Positions 1 through 8,224 of a stretch of DNA of 64,000 nt are shown here, piece by piece. The stretch is from Variovorax sp. OV700 (lineage in GTDB: Bacteria; Pseudomonadota; Gammaproteobacteria; Burkholderiales; Burkholderiaceae_C): positions 403,501 to 467,500 of the forward strand of contig NZ_FNDR01000004.1 in NCBI RefSeq assembly GCF_900099805.1. Direction: 5' to 3'. The notes under the pieces were generated by a model. It was not told where the DNA came from. It worked only from the letters and a program-made list of their open reading frames with translations, and did not search any database. The translations under genes were made by a program, and so were the position numbers. Positions within the stretch are counted from its first letter, which is position 1, and the number at the start of each line of letters is the position of its first letter.

Positions 1-273
1 GCCGGTCTTGCCGACCAGCGCATCGACTTTCTTTTCGTCGACCCGCTTGTCGCCCGAGGTGATGACCAGCACCGCCACCTCGTCGCTCTTGCGCCTGAAA
101 ATGATGCTCTTGGCGATCTGCCCGACCAGGATGCCGAGCGCGTCGGCCGCCTGCTGCGCGGTGCGGCAGGCGTCGTCGAGCATGCGCGGCAAGTGTGGAT
201 GGCCCGCGTCCTGCAGCACGCGAGAAACACGTTGCACGCCTTCCGGCAGCGAATGAAGTTCGGCGCCGCACAT
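1..273 (-). CDS. YbaK/aminoacyl-tRNA deacylase family protein, C-terminus cut off by window edge
   Basis: Only the first 91 codons are inside the window. The protein begins MCGAELHSLPEGVQRVSRVL and continues through a TAQQAADALG segment to KSIIFR and VITSGDKRVDE, the pattern of the YbaK/ProX editing domain that hydrolyses mischarged aminoacyl-tRNAs. The ATG at 273-271 is chosen because a GGGAG motif sits 7 bases upstream, and another ATG five bases upstream of it runs straight into a stop. It lies 31 bases downstream of the HMG-CoA lyase gene on the same strand and may be co-transcribed. The substrate amino acid cannot be told from this part. Confidence 0.8.
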   Translation of the reverse strand, partial: MCGAELHSLPEGVQRVSRVLQDAGHPHLPRMLDDACRTAQQAADALGILVGQIAKSIIFRRKSDEVAVLVITSGDKRVDEKKVDALVGKTG

Positions 274-304
274 CACATGGCTCCCAAGGTTACTGGGGCG
301 CTCA

Positions 305-1225
305 TCAGCCGGCCCTCTTTGTGCGGATCGCCTTCGACGCCCGCGAATTCGGCTCGCGCCCCAGCGCCTCGCTGATGTACACGCCCGCGTCGATCAGCTT
401 GTCGAGATCGATGCCGGTCTCGATGCCCATGCCGTGCAGCATGTAGACCACGTCCTCGGTCGCCACGTTGCCCGTCGCACCCTTGGCGTAGGGGCAGCCG
501 CCAAGGCCGGCGGAGGACGACTGGAAGTTCCAGACCCCCAGCTCCAGCGAGGCCAGCGTGTTGACCAGTGCCTGGCCGTAGGTATCGTGGAAGTGGCCCG
601 AGATGTGGTCCACGCCGAAATGCGCCAGCGTGGCCTCGATGGCGGCCTGAACCTTGCGCGGCGAGCCCACGCCGATGGTGTCGGCCACGTCAACGCGCTG
701 CACGCCGATATCCTTCATCAGCTTCGCCAGCATGCCCACACGTTCGGGTGCGATCTCGCCTTCGTACGGGCAGCCGACGGTGCACGACATGGCGCCGCGC
801 ACGTCGATGCCTTTTTCGCGCGCCGCGGCCACCACGGGCGCGAAGCGCTCGATGCTCTCGGCAATCGAGCAGTTGATGTTCTTCTGGCTGAAAGCCTCGC
901 TCGCAGCGCCGAACACCACGATCTCGTCGGGCCACTCTTCGCGCGGCGCGGCAATCGCGGCCTCGAAGCCCTTCATGTTGGGCGTGAGCACCGAGTAGCG
1001 CACGCCGGGCTTGCGTTGGATGCCATGCATCACCTCGGCGTTGTCGGCCATTTGCGGCACCCACTTGGGCGATACGAAGCTGGTGACCTCGATCTCCTTC
1101 AGGCCGGCGTCCTGCAGGCGGTGCACGAGGCCGATCTTCACTTCAGCCGAGACCGGCTGCTTTTCGTTCTGCAGCCCGTCGCGCGGGCCGACGTCGACGA
1201 TCTTGACTTTGGAGGGTAGCTTCAT
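305..1225 (-). CDS. liuE: Hydroxymethylglutaryl-CoA lyase
   Basis: This 306-residue enzyme cleaves HMG-CoA to acetyl-CoA and acetoacetate, the last step of leucine degradation. The DRE-TIM-type start motif VDVGPRDGLQNE is at residues 9-20. Later come the metal-binding segment GHFHDTYG and the catalytic-cysteine loop AGLGGCPYAKGATGN. An upstream in-frame ATG would add seven residues, but the start at 1225 (MKLPSKVKIVDV) matches the family's usual N-terminus. It is downstream of ghrA and acyP and completes the pathway begun by the liuA, liuB, liuC and mccA genes further right. Confidence 0.95.
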   Translation of the reverse strand: MKLPSKVKIVDVGPRDGLQNEKQPVSAEVKIGLVHRLQDAGLKEIEVTSFVSPKWVPQMADNAEVMHGIQRKPGVRYSVLTPNMKGFEAAIAAPREEWPDEIVVFGAASEAFSQKNINCSIAESIERFAPVVAAAREKGIDVRGAMSCTVGCPYEGEIAPERVGMLAKLMKDIGVQRVDVADTIGVGSPRKVQAAIEATLAHFGVDHISGHFHDTYGQALVNTLASLELGVWNFQSSSAGLGGCPYAKGATGNVATEDVVYMLHGMGIETGIDLDKLIDAGVYISEALGREPNSRASKAIRTKRAG

Positions 1226-1310
1226 GGCATGTCTCTGGGTTTGCACTGAAAAGAAAAAAGCCGTCTTTCAATTGTCGGCCGTCTGCGCGCGGCGTGCTCG
1301 GCAGCGCGGT

Positions 1311-1604
1311 CTACGCCGTTCCGCGCTGCACGAAATCCGATGGCGGCTCGGCGGGCGCGGGGACCTCCGCCACATCCAGTGCACTCACCTGCGCGCCGTC
1401 CGGACCGTTGCGGGCCCACGCCGTCAACGCGTCGACCGCCACGGCCGGACCGAAGGCCAGCGCCTCCACGCTGCCGTCGCGCCGGTTGCGCACCCAGCCG
1501 CGCACGCCCAGGCGCTGTGCGGCCTGCACCATCGACCAGCGATAGCCCACACCCTGCACGAGGCCGCGGACGACGAGATGGCGGGTGACGGCGGGTGGAT
1601 TCAT
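1311..1604 (-). CDS. acyP: Acylphosphatase
   Basis: A 97-residue protein of the normal acylphosphatase size. It contains RGLVQGVGYRW (phosphate-binding arginine) at residues 13-23 and GWVRNRRDGSVEA (catalytic asparagine) from residue 36, the two family signatures. It hydrolyses carboxyl-phosphate bonds in small acylphosphates. It lies 44 bases after the ghrA gene and 85 bases before the HMG-CoA lyase gene on the same strand, so the three may share a transcript. The protein is cytosolic, with no signal peptide or membrane segment. Confidence 0.92.
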   Translation of the reverse strand: MNPPAVTRHLVVRGLVQGVGYRWSMVQAAQRLGVRGWVRNRRDGSVEALAFGPAVAVDALTAWARNGPDGAQVSALDVAEVPAPAEPPSDFVQRGTA

Positions 1605-1648
1605 GGCGTTGGCAACATCGGTACGAGGTGGGCGTTTCCAGCGCGCCT

Positions 1649-2569
1649 TCAGTAGCCCCGGATCGGATCGACCACGCCGCTGACCGGAAGGCCCTGCTCC
1701 ATCGCGCGGATCTTTCCGGCGATCTGGCTGATGGATTCTTCCCGCAGCGTGCGCGCCGAGGCGTGCGGCGTGACGACAATTTTTGGATGGCGCCAGAACG
1801 GATGTTCGGCCGGCAGCGGCTCGACCTGGAACACGTCGAGGGTGGCGCCAGCGAGCTGACCTGCGTCGAGCATCGGAATCAGGTCGTCTTCGACCATGTG
1901 CGCGCCACGCGCGATGCTGATGAGGTAACCGCCCGGCTTGAGCTTGCCGAGCGTATGGCGGTTGAGGATGCCGCGCGTGGCTTCGGTCAGCGGCAGCAGG
2001 TTGACCAGCACGCGCGTGGACGACAGGAACTCGTCGAACTGCGCCTCGCCGCTGAACACCTTCACGCCATCGATCGCCTTGGGCGAGCGGCTCCAGCCCA
2101 GCACCGGAAACCCGAACTGCGCAACGGCTTTTGCGACCCGTTCGCCGAGCACGCCCAGCCCCATGATGCCGACCGGAAAGTCGCGCCGGAGCTTCGGCTT
2201 GCGATAGCTCCATCGGCCTTCGCGCGCATCGGCCTCGTAGACGTCGAATTCGCGAAAGTGGCGGATCAGCGTGTGGCAGACGTACTCCGCCATCTGCACC
2301 GACATGCCCGCATCGTCCAGCCGCACGATCCGCGTGTGCGCTGGCACCTTGAGCTTGAGTAGCGCGTCGACGCCGGCACCGATATTGAACAGGCCGCGCA
2401 GGCCCGGCTGTTCGTCGAGCAGTTGCTGCGGCGGCACCCACACGACCGCATGGTCGGCCTGTGCCGCTCCCGGCTGCCAGGGCTCGATCTGCGCGTCGGG
2501 CAGCTCGGCCTTGAGGCCTTCGATCCACGGTTCGGGGCGGTTGTCGGTGAGAGAGACGATGATTTTCAT
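1649..2569 (-). CDS. ghrA: Glyoxylate/hydroxypyruvate reductase A
   Basis: A 306-residue D-isomer-specific 2-hydroxyacid dehydrogenase of the GhrA type, reducing glyoxylate or hydroxypyruvate with NAD(P)H. Visible features are the Rossmann segment GLGVLGERVAKAVAQFG, the LLPLTEATRGILN helix-turn, and the catalytic histidine in VTPHASART. The start MKIIVSLTDNRPEPW is preferred over earlier in-frame codons because it matches the family N-terminus. The gene is divergent from the EthD-family gene at 2679; the 109 bases between them should carry promoters for both. The exact substrate is inferred from family resemblance. Confidence 0.88.
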   Translation of the reverse strand: MKIIVSLTDNRPEPWIEGLKAELPDAQIEPWQPGAAQADHAVVWVPPQQLLDEQPGLRGLFNIGAGVDALLKLKVPAHTRIVRLDDAGMSVQMAEYVCHTLIRHFREFDVYEADAREGRWSYRKPKLRRDFPVGIMGLGVLGERVAKAVAQFGFPVLGWSRSPKAIDGVKVFSGEAQFDEFLSSTRVLVNLLPLTEATRGILNRHTLGKLKPGGYLISIARGAHMVEDDLIPMLDAGQLAGATLDVFQVEPLPAEHPFWRHPKIVVTPHASARTLREESISQIAGKIRAMEQGLPVSGVVDPIRGY

Positions 2570-2678
2570 GAATCGAATCTTATTAGGGCCTCGGCCTGTC
2601 CGCAGCTTGTCGCCCTTTGTTCCTTCTTCTATGCTCGTGCGCCAGCATCCAAGACCAGACACACCAGGAGACCGAAGC

Positions 2679-2993
2679 ATGATCAAAGTCAGCGTGATGT
2701 ACCCCTACACAGACGGCGCAAGGTTCGACCACGCCTACTACCGTGACAAGCACATGCCGCTGTTGAAGGCGCGCATGGGCGATGCTTGCAAGTCGTACAC
2801 CATCGACAAGGGGCTTGCCGGCGGCGCACCCGGAACCCCACCGACCTACGTCGGCATGTGCCACGTGTTCTGCGACTCGGCCGAGGCGTTTCAATCCGCG
2901 TTCGGCCCGCATGCCAAAGAGATCCTGGGCGACATCAAGAACTACACCGACATCGCACCCGTGTTGCAGATCAGCGAAGTGGTGGTGGGCTGA
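2679..2993 (+). CDS. EthD family protein
   Basis: A 104-residue dimeric alpha-beta-barrel protein of the EthD family, with the hallmark start VSVMYPYTDGARFDHAYYRD followed by KHMPLL. A good ribosome-binding site (CAGGAG) lies 8 bases before the ATG at 2679. Family members are small stand-alone proteins often linked to oxidative catabolism, but no specific reaction can be assigned. It is the only plus-strand gene inside an otherwise minus-strand region and ends 11 bases before the mccA stop, so the two genes converge. Confidence 0.85.
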   Translation: MIKVSVMYPYTDGARFDHAYYRDKHMPLLKARMGDACKSYTIDKGLAGGAPGTPPTYVGMCHVFCDSAEAFQSAFGPHAKEILGDIKNYTDIAPVLQISEVVVG

Positions 2994-3004
2994 CCGCAAT
3001 AGGG

Positions 3005-5005
3005 TCAAGCCGCCGCGGCCATCCGCAACAGCTCGTCACCTTCGGTCACCTGCTCGCCGGGCGAGAACATCAGTTCTTCCACCGTTCCGTCGGCCGGCGC
3101 GGCAATGGTGTGCTCCATTTTCATGGCCTCCATCACCGCCAGCGGCTGGCCGCGGCTGACCTTGTCGCCGGCCTTGACCGCAAAAGACACCACCTTGCCC
3201 GGCATCGGTGCCGTGAGGCGGCCGCCTTCGGCATGGGTGTCGCCCGCGTGGGCCAGGCGATCGACGGCCGTGATCTTCGTGGCGCCCTTCGACGCGAACA
3301 CATGGGCCGTGGCGCCATCGAGGTGCACGTCCAGCGTCTGCCGCATGCCGGCAAATTCGACCTCGAACTCGCCCGACGGAAATTGGCCAACCACCAGCAG
3401 GCCTTGGACGCCGCCGGCCTCGAGCCACAGGCTGCCGTCGCGCTTGTAGGTCAGCAAAGCGGTCTGCTCGGCACCGCGAAACTCGAAGTCGAAGTGCCGC
3501 CGGTATTCGCCATGGGAGCGCCAGCCGTCGCGCCGCTCGAACGGATCGGGCGCGCCGGTCGGCCGTTCGGTGATCAGCGTGCGCGTGATGGCGGCGGCGG
3601 CGGCCAGCGGCAGGCCCAGCGCCTCGCGGTCGAACAGCACGGCGCGCTCGCGCTCGATCAGCGCCGTATCGAGATTGGCCTTCGAGAACGACTCGGTCGC
3701 GAGAATGCCGCGCAGGAACTGCACGTTGGTCGACACGCCCACGATCTGCACCTGCGCCAGCGCCGCATCGAGCCGCGCCAGCGCCTCGGCGCGCGTGCTG
3801 CCGTGCACGATCAGCTTGGCGATCATCGAGTCGTAGAAGGGCGAGATCTCGCCGCCCTCGCGCACGCCATCGTCGATGCGCACGCGGCTGCGCTGGAACG
3901 CCGTGGCTTGCGGCTTGCGGTACACGCGCAGCGTGCCGGTGGCGGGCAAAAAGTTGTTGTCGGGGTTCTCGGCGCAGATTCGCGCTTCGATCGCGTGGCC
4001 GTGGATCTGCAGCTCTTGCTGCTTCGCCGGAAGCGTCTCGCCCGATGCGACGCGCAATTGCCATTCGACGAGATCGAGGCCGGTGATGGCCTCGGTCACG
4101 GGATGCTCCACCTGCAGACGGGTGTTCATCTCCATGAAGAAGAAGTTCATCTCGCCGCCTTCCCGCTGCTCGACGATGAACTCGACAGTGCCCGCACCCA
4201 CGTAGTTAACGGCGCGCGCTGCAGCCACGGCGGCTTCGCCCATCTGCTTGCGCATTGCCTCGGTCATGCCAGGCGCGGGCGCTTCTTCCAGCACCTTCTG
4301 GTGGCGCCGCTGCACCGAGCAGTCACGCTCGAACAGGTAGACGTAGTTGCCGCGCGTATCGCCGAACACCTGGATCTCGATGTGGCGCGGGCGCTGCACG
4401 TACTTCTCGATCAGCACCGCGTCGTCGCCGAAGCTGTTGATCGCTTCGCGCTGGCATGAAGCCAGTGCGGCCGCGAAGTCTTCCGCCCGGTCGACCGCGC
4501 GCATGCCCTTGCCGCCGCCGCCCGCGCTGGCCTTGATGAGCACGGGGTAGCCGATGCGATCGGCCTCGCGCTGCAGCAGCGCGGAGTTCTGGTCGTGGCC
4601 GTGGTAGCCGGGCACCAGTGGCACGCCGGCTTTTTCCATCAGCTGCTTCGACTCGGCCTTGAGGCCCATGGCCTTGATGGCCGAAGGCGGCGGGCCGATG
4701 AAAACCAGCCCCGCGTCCGCGCAGGCCTGCGCGAACTCTTCGTTCTCGCTCAGGAAGCCGTAGCCCGGATGCACGGCCTCGGCGCCCGTGGCCTTGGCTG
4801 CTTCGAGGATCTTCTCCCAGCGCAGGTAGCTGTCCTTCGGCGCGCTGCCGCCCAAGTGCACCGACTCGTCGCAGGCGCGCACATGGTTGGCATGCGCGTC
4901 GGCATCGGAGTACACGGCCACGGTGCGGATCGCCATGCGTCTCGCGGTTGCGGCAACACGGCAAGCGATTTCACCGCGATTCGCAATCAGTATCTTCTTA
5001 AACAT
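3005..5005 (-). CDS. liuD: Methylcrotonyl-CoA carboxylase, biotin-containing alpha subunit
   Basis: A 666-residue biotin carboxylase/biotin carrier subunit that carboxylates its own biotin for transfer to 3-methylcrotonyl-CoA. Domains in order: biotin carboxylase N-domain (MFKKILIANRGE), ATP-grasp with SAGGGGKGM, C-terminal biotin carboxylase domain, linker, and a biotinyl domain with EAMKM and the biotinylated lysine near K629. The start at 5005 matches the canonical N-terminus but has no clear ribosome-binding site. The stop of a 41-codon leader reading frame overlaps this start, so translation may be coupled. The partner beta subunit is at 6602-8224. Confidence 0.93.
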   Translation of the reverse strand: MFKKILIANRGEIACRVAATARRMAIRTVAVYSDADAHANHVRACDESVHLGGSAPKDSYLRWEKILEAAKATGAEAVHPGYGFLSENEEFAQACADAGLVFIGPPPSAIKAMGLKAESKQLMEKAGVPLVPGYHGHDQNSALLQREADRIGYPVLIKASAGGGGKGMRAVDRAEDFAAALASCQREAINSFGDDAVLIEKYVQRPRHIEIQVFGDTRGNYVYLFERDCSVQRRHQKVLEEAPAPGMTEAMRKQMGEAAVAAARAVNYVGAGTVEFIVEQREGGEMNFFFMEMNTRLQVEHPVTEAITGLDLVEWQLRVASGETLPAKQQELQIHGHAIEARICAENPDNNFLPATGTLRVYRKPQATAFQRSRVRIDDGVREGGEISPFYDSMIAKLIVHGSTRAEALARLDAALAQVQIVGVSTNVQFLRGILATESFSKANLDTALIERERAVLFDREALGLPLAAAAAITRTLITERPTGAPDPFERRDGWRSHGEYRRHFDFEFRGAEQTALLTYKRDGSLWLEAGGVQGLLVVGQFPSGEFEVEFAGMRQTLDVHLDGATAHVFASKGATKITAVDRLAHAGDTHAEGGRLTAPMPGKVVSFAVKAGDKVSRGQPLAVMEAMKMEHTIAAPADGTVEELMFSPGEQVTEGDELLRMAAAA

Positions 5006-5123
5006 GGTGGACTTTCGCGGTGAAATTGCCAGAGCACGCTGCGCGTGCCATGCGATTTGGCTTCGCCGCTGCGCCGCTTTGCGGCTGGTCACCGCGATTC
5101 GCAATCAGGATCTTCTTAAACAT
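4971..5123. repeat. 35-bp direct repeat duplicating the mccA 5' end
   Basis: Positions 4971-5005 and 5089-5123 are identical at 34 of 35 bases and are 118 bases apart, start to start. Both cover the first codons of mccA. The unique 83 bases between them hold two small perfect hairpins: GCACGC/GCGTGC at 5034-5048 and GCCGC/GCGGC at 5073-5085. This looks like a tandem duplication, or a small repeat insertion that duplicated its target. The 118-base period is not a multiple of three, which creates the short leader frame instead of an N-terminal extension of mccA. Confidence 0.85.
4998..5123 (-). CDS. Leader peptide formed by a duplicated mccA start
   Basis: This 41-codon frame begins with the same eleven residues as mccA (MFKKILIANRG), then diverges into DQPQSGAAAKPNR and ends HHV-stop. 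Its TAA at 5000-4998 overlaps the mccA ATG (5005-5003) by position, the usual layout for termination-reinitiation. It has a better ribosome-binding site (GGGAG, 9 bases upstream) than mccA itself. The stop codon of the DUF4126 gene overlaps this leader in the same way. Expression as a peptide is inference; it may be only a relic of a duplication. Confidence 0.5.
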   Translation of the reverse strand: MFKKILIANRGDQPQSGAAAKPNRMARAACSGNFTAKVHHV

Positions 5124-5787
5124 TCGGAGTGTCTCCCGGAGGATTCTTTTTCAGTTGAAACGCAGGCGTGACGCCCGGATCGGGTCGGCCGCTGAAGATG
5201 CGTGCCACGCGGGTGAACAGCGCCTTGAGAAAGCGCCAGCTCTTGCGGATGAGCCACACGCTGAGCACCAGCACGAGGATGAACAGCGCGAGAAAGACCA
5301 GCGGATGCGCCACCGCGAGCCACAGCCCGGCGGGCACCATGCTGTCTTCGACCAGCGATGCGCCCACGTTGGAAAACGGCTCGGGCGAGGTGTTGATGGC
5401 TGCACGCGTCGTGGCCTTGGCCGCATGCGCGGTGGCCGCGAAGCCGCCGCCCAGCAGCGCCGCCACGATGGCCATCACGCCATGGTCGGCGCCGAACACA
5501 CTGGCCGCGAGCGCCGCACCGGCGGGAATGCGGATGGCGGTGTGCACCACATCCCACAGGGAATCGAGGCCGGGAATCTTGTCGGCGAAAAACTCGATGA
5601 ACACCATGAACCCGCTCGCCGCGATGACCACCGGATGCGCGAGCAGCTGCAAGCCGCTCGGCAACGGCACCCATCCGAAGTAACCGGCGAGCCCCGTCAG
5701 GAGCACGACGAGGTACAGCCGCACGCCGCTGGCCCAGCCGATGGCCGCAGCCAGGGCGAGCAGTTGGGGCATGTCGAGCGCGTTCAT
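5116..5787 (-). CDS. DUF4126 family integral membrane protein
   Basis: A 223-residue protein with several hydrophobic segments: residues about 5-35, 45-65, 80-120, and a strong helix near LVFLALFILVLVLSVWLIR. The GVRLYLVVLLTGLAGYFGWVPLP start and the FADKIPGLDSLWDVVHTAIRIPAGA loop are typical of DUF4126. Its function is unknown. It sits between the enoyl-CoA hydratase gene (9-base gap) and mccA, inside the leucine catabolic operon. Its stop codon falls inside the duplicated mccA start sequence. Whether it serves the pathway, for example as a transporter, cannot be read from the sequence. Confidence 0.85.
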   Translation of the reverse strand: MNALDMPQLLALAAAIGWASGVRLYLVVLLTGLAGYFGWVPLPSGLQLLAHPVVIAASGFMVFIEFFADKIPGLDSLWDVVHTAIRIPAGAALAASVFGADHGVMAIVAALLGGGFAATAHAAKATTRAAINTSPEPFSNVGASLVEDSMVPAGLWLAVAHPLVFLALFILVLVLSVWLIRKSWRFLKALFTRVARIFSGRPDPGVTPAFQLKKNPPGDTPNV

Positions 5788-5796
5788 GGCATGCGC

Positions 5797-6588
5797 TCAG
5801 TGGCCCAGCCAGGACGGCTTGCGCTTCTGCAGGAAAGCCTGCACGCCTTCGCGGCCTTCATCGCTGGCACGTATGTCCGCGATGCCTTCCACGGTCTTCG
5901 CGATCAGCGCGTCGTCGATCTCGCGGCCATTCACGTCGGCAATCAGCTGCTTGCACGCGCGCACCGCGGCCGGGCTGGCACCGGTGAGTGCTTTCAGCAG
6001 CTCGTCGACCTTGGCGTCGAGCACGTCGGCAGCGACGACTTCATGCACGAATCCGATGCGGTGCGCCTCGGCGGCGGTGAAGCGCTCGGCCGTGAGAAAG
6101 TAGCGCTGCGAAGCGCGGGTGCCCATGGCGCGCAGTACATACGGGCTGATGGTCGCGGGCACGAGGCCGATCTTGACTTCGCTCAGGCAGTACCAAGCCG
6201 TGTCGACGCTCACCGCCATGTCGCAGGCCGCGACCAGCCCCATGCCGCCGGCATACACATCGCCCTGCACGCGCGCGATGGTGGGCTTGGGGCATTCGGC
6301 GATGGTGCGCAGCATCTCGGCCAGCTTGCCCGCGTCGGCGATGTTCTCGTCGCGCGTGTAGTCGGCCATGCGGCGCATCCAGTTGAGGTTCGCGCCCGCG
6401 CAGAAGGCCGGGCCGTTGGCGCCGAGCACGATGGCTTTCACCTGCGGCGCGGCGCCGGCTTCGGTGAAGGCCTGCGTCAGCTCGGCGATCACGACATCGT
6501 CGAAAGCATTGCGCGCATCGGGCTGGTCGAGCCAGATGCGTGCGATGGCGCCTTCGATCGTGAGGTTCAGCTTGGTGAAAGTGCTCAT
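5797..6588 (-). CDS. liuC: Enoyl-CoA hydratase/isomerase, probable methylglutaconyl-CoA hydratase
   Basis: A 263-residue crotonase-fold protein. The oxyanion-hole motifs are visible at GANGPAFCAGANLNWM and VQGDVYAGGMGLVAACDMA. It is placed between the two methylcrotonyl-CoA carboxylase subunits, so hydration of 3-methylglutaconyl-CoA to HMG-CoA is the natural assignment, as in other liu operons. The gap to mccB is 13 bases and to the DUF4126 gene 9 bases, indicating one transcript. Substrate specificity is inferred from context. Confidence 0.88.
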   Translation of the reverse strand: MSTFTKLNLTIEGAIARIWLDQPDARNAFDDVVIAELTQAFTEAGAAPQVKAIVLGANGPAFCAGANLNWMRRMADYTRDENIADAGKLAEMLRTIAECPKPTIARVQGDVYAGGMGLVAACDMAVSVDTAWYCLSEVKIGLVPATISPYVLRAMGTRASQRYFLTAERFTAAEAHRIGFVHEVVAADVLDAKVDELLKALTGASPAAVRACKQLIADVNGREIDDALIAKTVEGIADIRASDEGREGVQAFLQKRKPSWLGH

Positions 6589-6601
6589 GCCGCGCCCCTC
6601 G

Positions 6602-8224
6602 TCACATGCGGAAGATGCCGAACTTCGGCTCTGGAACGGGTGCGTTGCGCGCGGCCGCCAGGCCCAGCGCCAGAACGCGCCGCGTATCCGCCGGATCGAT
6701 GATGCCGTCGTCCCACAGCCGCGCCGTCGCGTAGTAGGGATGGCCTTGGTCTTCGTACTGCTGGCGGATCGGCGCCTTGAAGGCTTCTTCCTCTTCCTTG
6801 CTCCAGCTGCCGCCCTTGAGCTCGATGCCGTCGCGCTTCACCGTGGCCAGCACGCTCGCGGCCTGCTCGCCGCCCATCACGCTGATGCGCGCGTTGGGCC
6901 ACATCCAGAGAAAGCGCGGGCTGTACGCGCGGCCGCACATGCCGTAGTTGCCGGCGCCGAAGCTGCCGCCGATGATGATGGTGAACTTCGGCACGTTGGC
7001 CGTGGCCACGGCCGTCACCATCTTGGCGCCGTGGCGCGCAATGCCTTCGTTCTCGTACTTGCGACCCACCATGAAGCCCGTGATGTTCTGCAGGAACACC
7101 AGCGGGATCTTGCGGTGGCAGCACAGCTCGATGAAGTGCGCGCCCTTCTGGGCCGATTCGCTGAACAGGATGCCGTTGTTCGCGATGATGCCAACGGGCA
7201 TGCCCTCGATCTCGGCAAAGCCGCAGACAAGCGTGGCGCCGAAGCGGGCCTTGAACTCGTGGAACTCGCTGCCATCGACGATGCGCGCGATGATCTCGCG
7301 CACGTCGAAGGGCTTGCGGGTGTCGGTCGGGATCACGCCGTAGAGTTCTTCGCGGGGGAATGCGGGCGGGTGCACCTCGGCCTTCGCCGGAGCTTCGACT
7401 GCGTTGGCATTGAGATTGGCCACCGCCGAACGTGCCAGCGCCAGCGCATGCAGGTCGTTCTGCGCCAAGTGATCCACCACGCCCGAGAGCCGCGTGTGCA
7501 CGTCGCCGCCGCCCAGGTCTTCGGCCGTGACGACCTCGCCGGTGGCCGCCTTCACGAGCGGCGGGCCGCCCAGGAAGATGGTGCCCTGGTTCTTCACGAT
7601 GATCGACTCGTCGCTCATCGCCGGCACATACGCGCCGCCCGCCGTGCACGAGCCCATGACCACCGCGATCTGCGGGATGCCCTGGGCGCTCATGTTGGCC
7701 TGGTTGTAGAAGATGCGGCCGAAGTGGTCGCGGTCGGGAAACACCTCGTCCTGGTTCGGCAGGTTGGCGCCGCCCGAATCGACCAGGTAGATGCAGGGCA
7801 GGCGGTTCTGCTCGGCGATCTCCTGCGCGCGCAGGTGCTTCTTGACGGTCATCGGGTAGTAGGTGCCGCCCTTCACCGTCGCGTCGTTGCAGACGATCAT
7901 GCAGTCGACGCCGTTCACGCGGCCGATGCCGGCGATGAGGCCTGCGCCCGGTGCCGATTCAGCCCCCTTCGCGTCGAGGTACATCGCATGCGCGGCCAGC
8001 GGCGCGATCTCCAGGAATGGCGTGCCGGGGTCGAGCAGCTCGGCCACGCGGTCGCGCGGCAGCAGCTTGCCGCGTGCCGTGTGTTTGGCGCGCGCGGCCT
8101 CGCCGCCGCCCTGCTCCACTTTCGCGAACTGCTTGTACAGGTCGTCGACCAGCGCGCGCATGGCCGCGACGTTGGCCTGGAAGTCGGCCGACCGCGCGTT
8201 GAGTTTGGTTTCGAGTTTGCTCAT
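6602..8224 (-). CDS. liuB: Methylcrotonyl-CoA carboxylase, carboxyltransferase beta subunit
   Basis: A 540-residue carboxyltransferase that moves the carboxyl group from biotin to 3-methylcrotonyl-CoA. It shows the acyl-CoA carboxylase beta features [32 protein letters not shown] and the C-terminal [16 protein letters not shown]. The start [12 protein letters not shown] at 8224 overlaps the stop of the upstream acyl-CoA synthetase gene (ATGA), implying coupled translation. Its length matches MccB proteins and is longer than typical propionyl-CoA carboxylase beta subunits. Confidence 0.94.
   Translation of the reverse strand: MSKLETKLNARSADFQANVAAMRALVDDLYKQFAKVEQGGGEAARAKHTARGKLLPRDRVAELLDPGTPFLEIAPLAAHAMYLDAKGAESAPGAGLIAGIGRVNGVDCMIVCNDATVKGGTYYPMTVKKHLRAQEIAEQNRLPCIYLVDSGGANLPNQDEVFPDRDHFGRIFYNQANMSAQGIPQIAVVMGSCTAGGAYVPAMSDESIIVKNQGTIFLGGPPLVKAATGEVVTAEDLGGGDVHTRLSGVVDHLAQNDLHALALARSAVANLNANAVEAPAKAEVHPPAFPREELYGVIPTDTRKPFDVREIIARIVDGSEFHEFKARFGATLVCGFAEIEGMPVGIIANNGILFSESAQKGAHFIELCCHRKIPLVFLQNITGFMVGRKYENEGIARHGAKMVTAVATANVPKFTIIIGGSFGAGNYGMCGRAYSPRFLWMWPNARISVMGGEQAASVLATVKRDGIELKGGSWSKEEEEAFKAPIRQQYEDQGHPYYATARLWDDGIIDPADTRRVLALGLAAARNAPVPEPKFGIFRM

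Noticed and set aside
5003..5104. A 33-residue N-terminal extension of mccA starting from TTG at 5104
   Set aside because: The extension is translated repeat sequence with no resemblance to biotin carboxylases, and the canonical MFKKILIANRG start lies at 5005.
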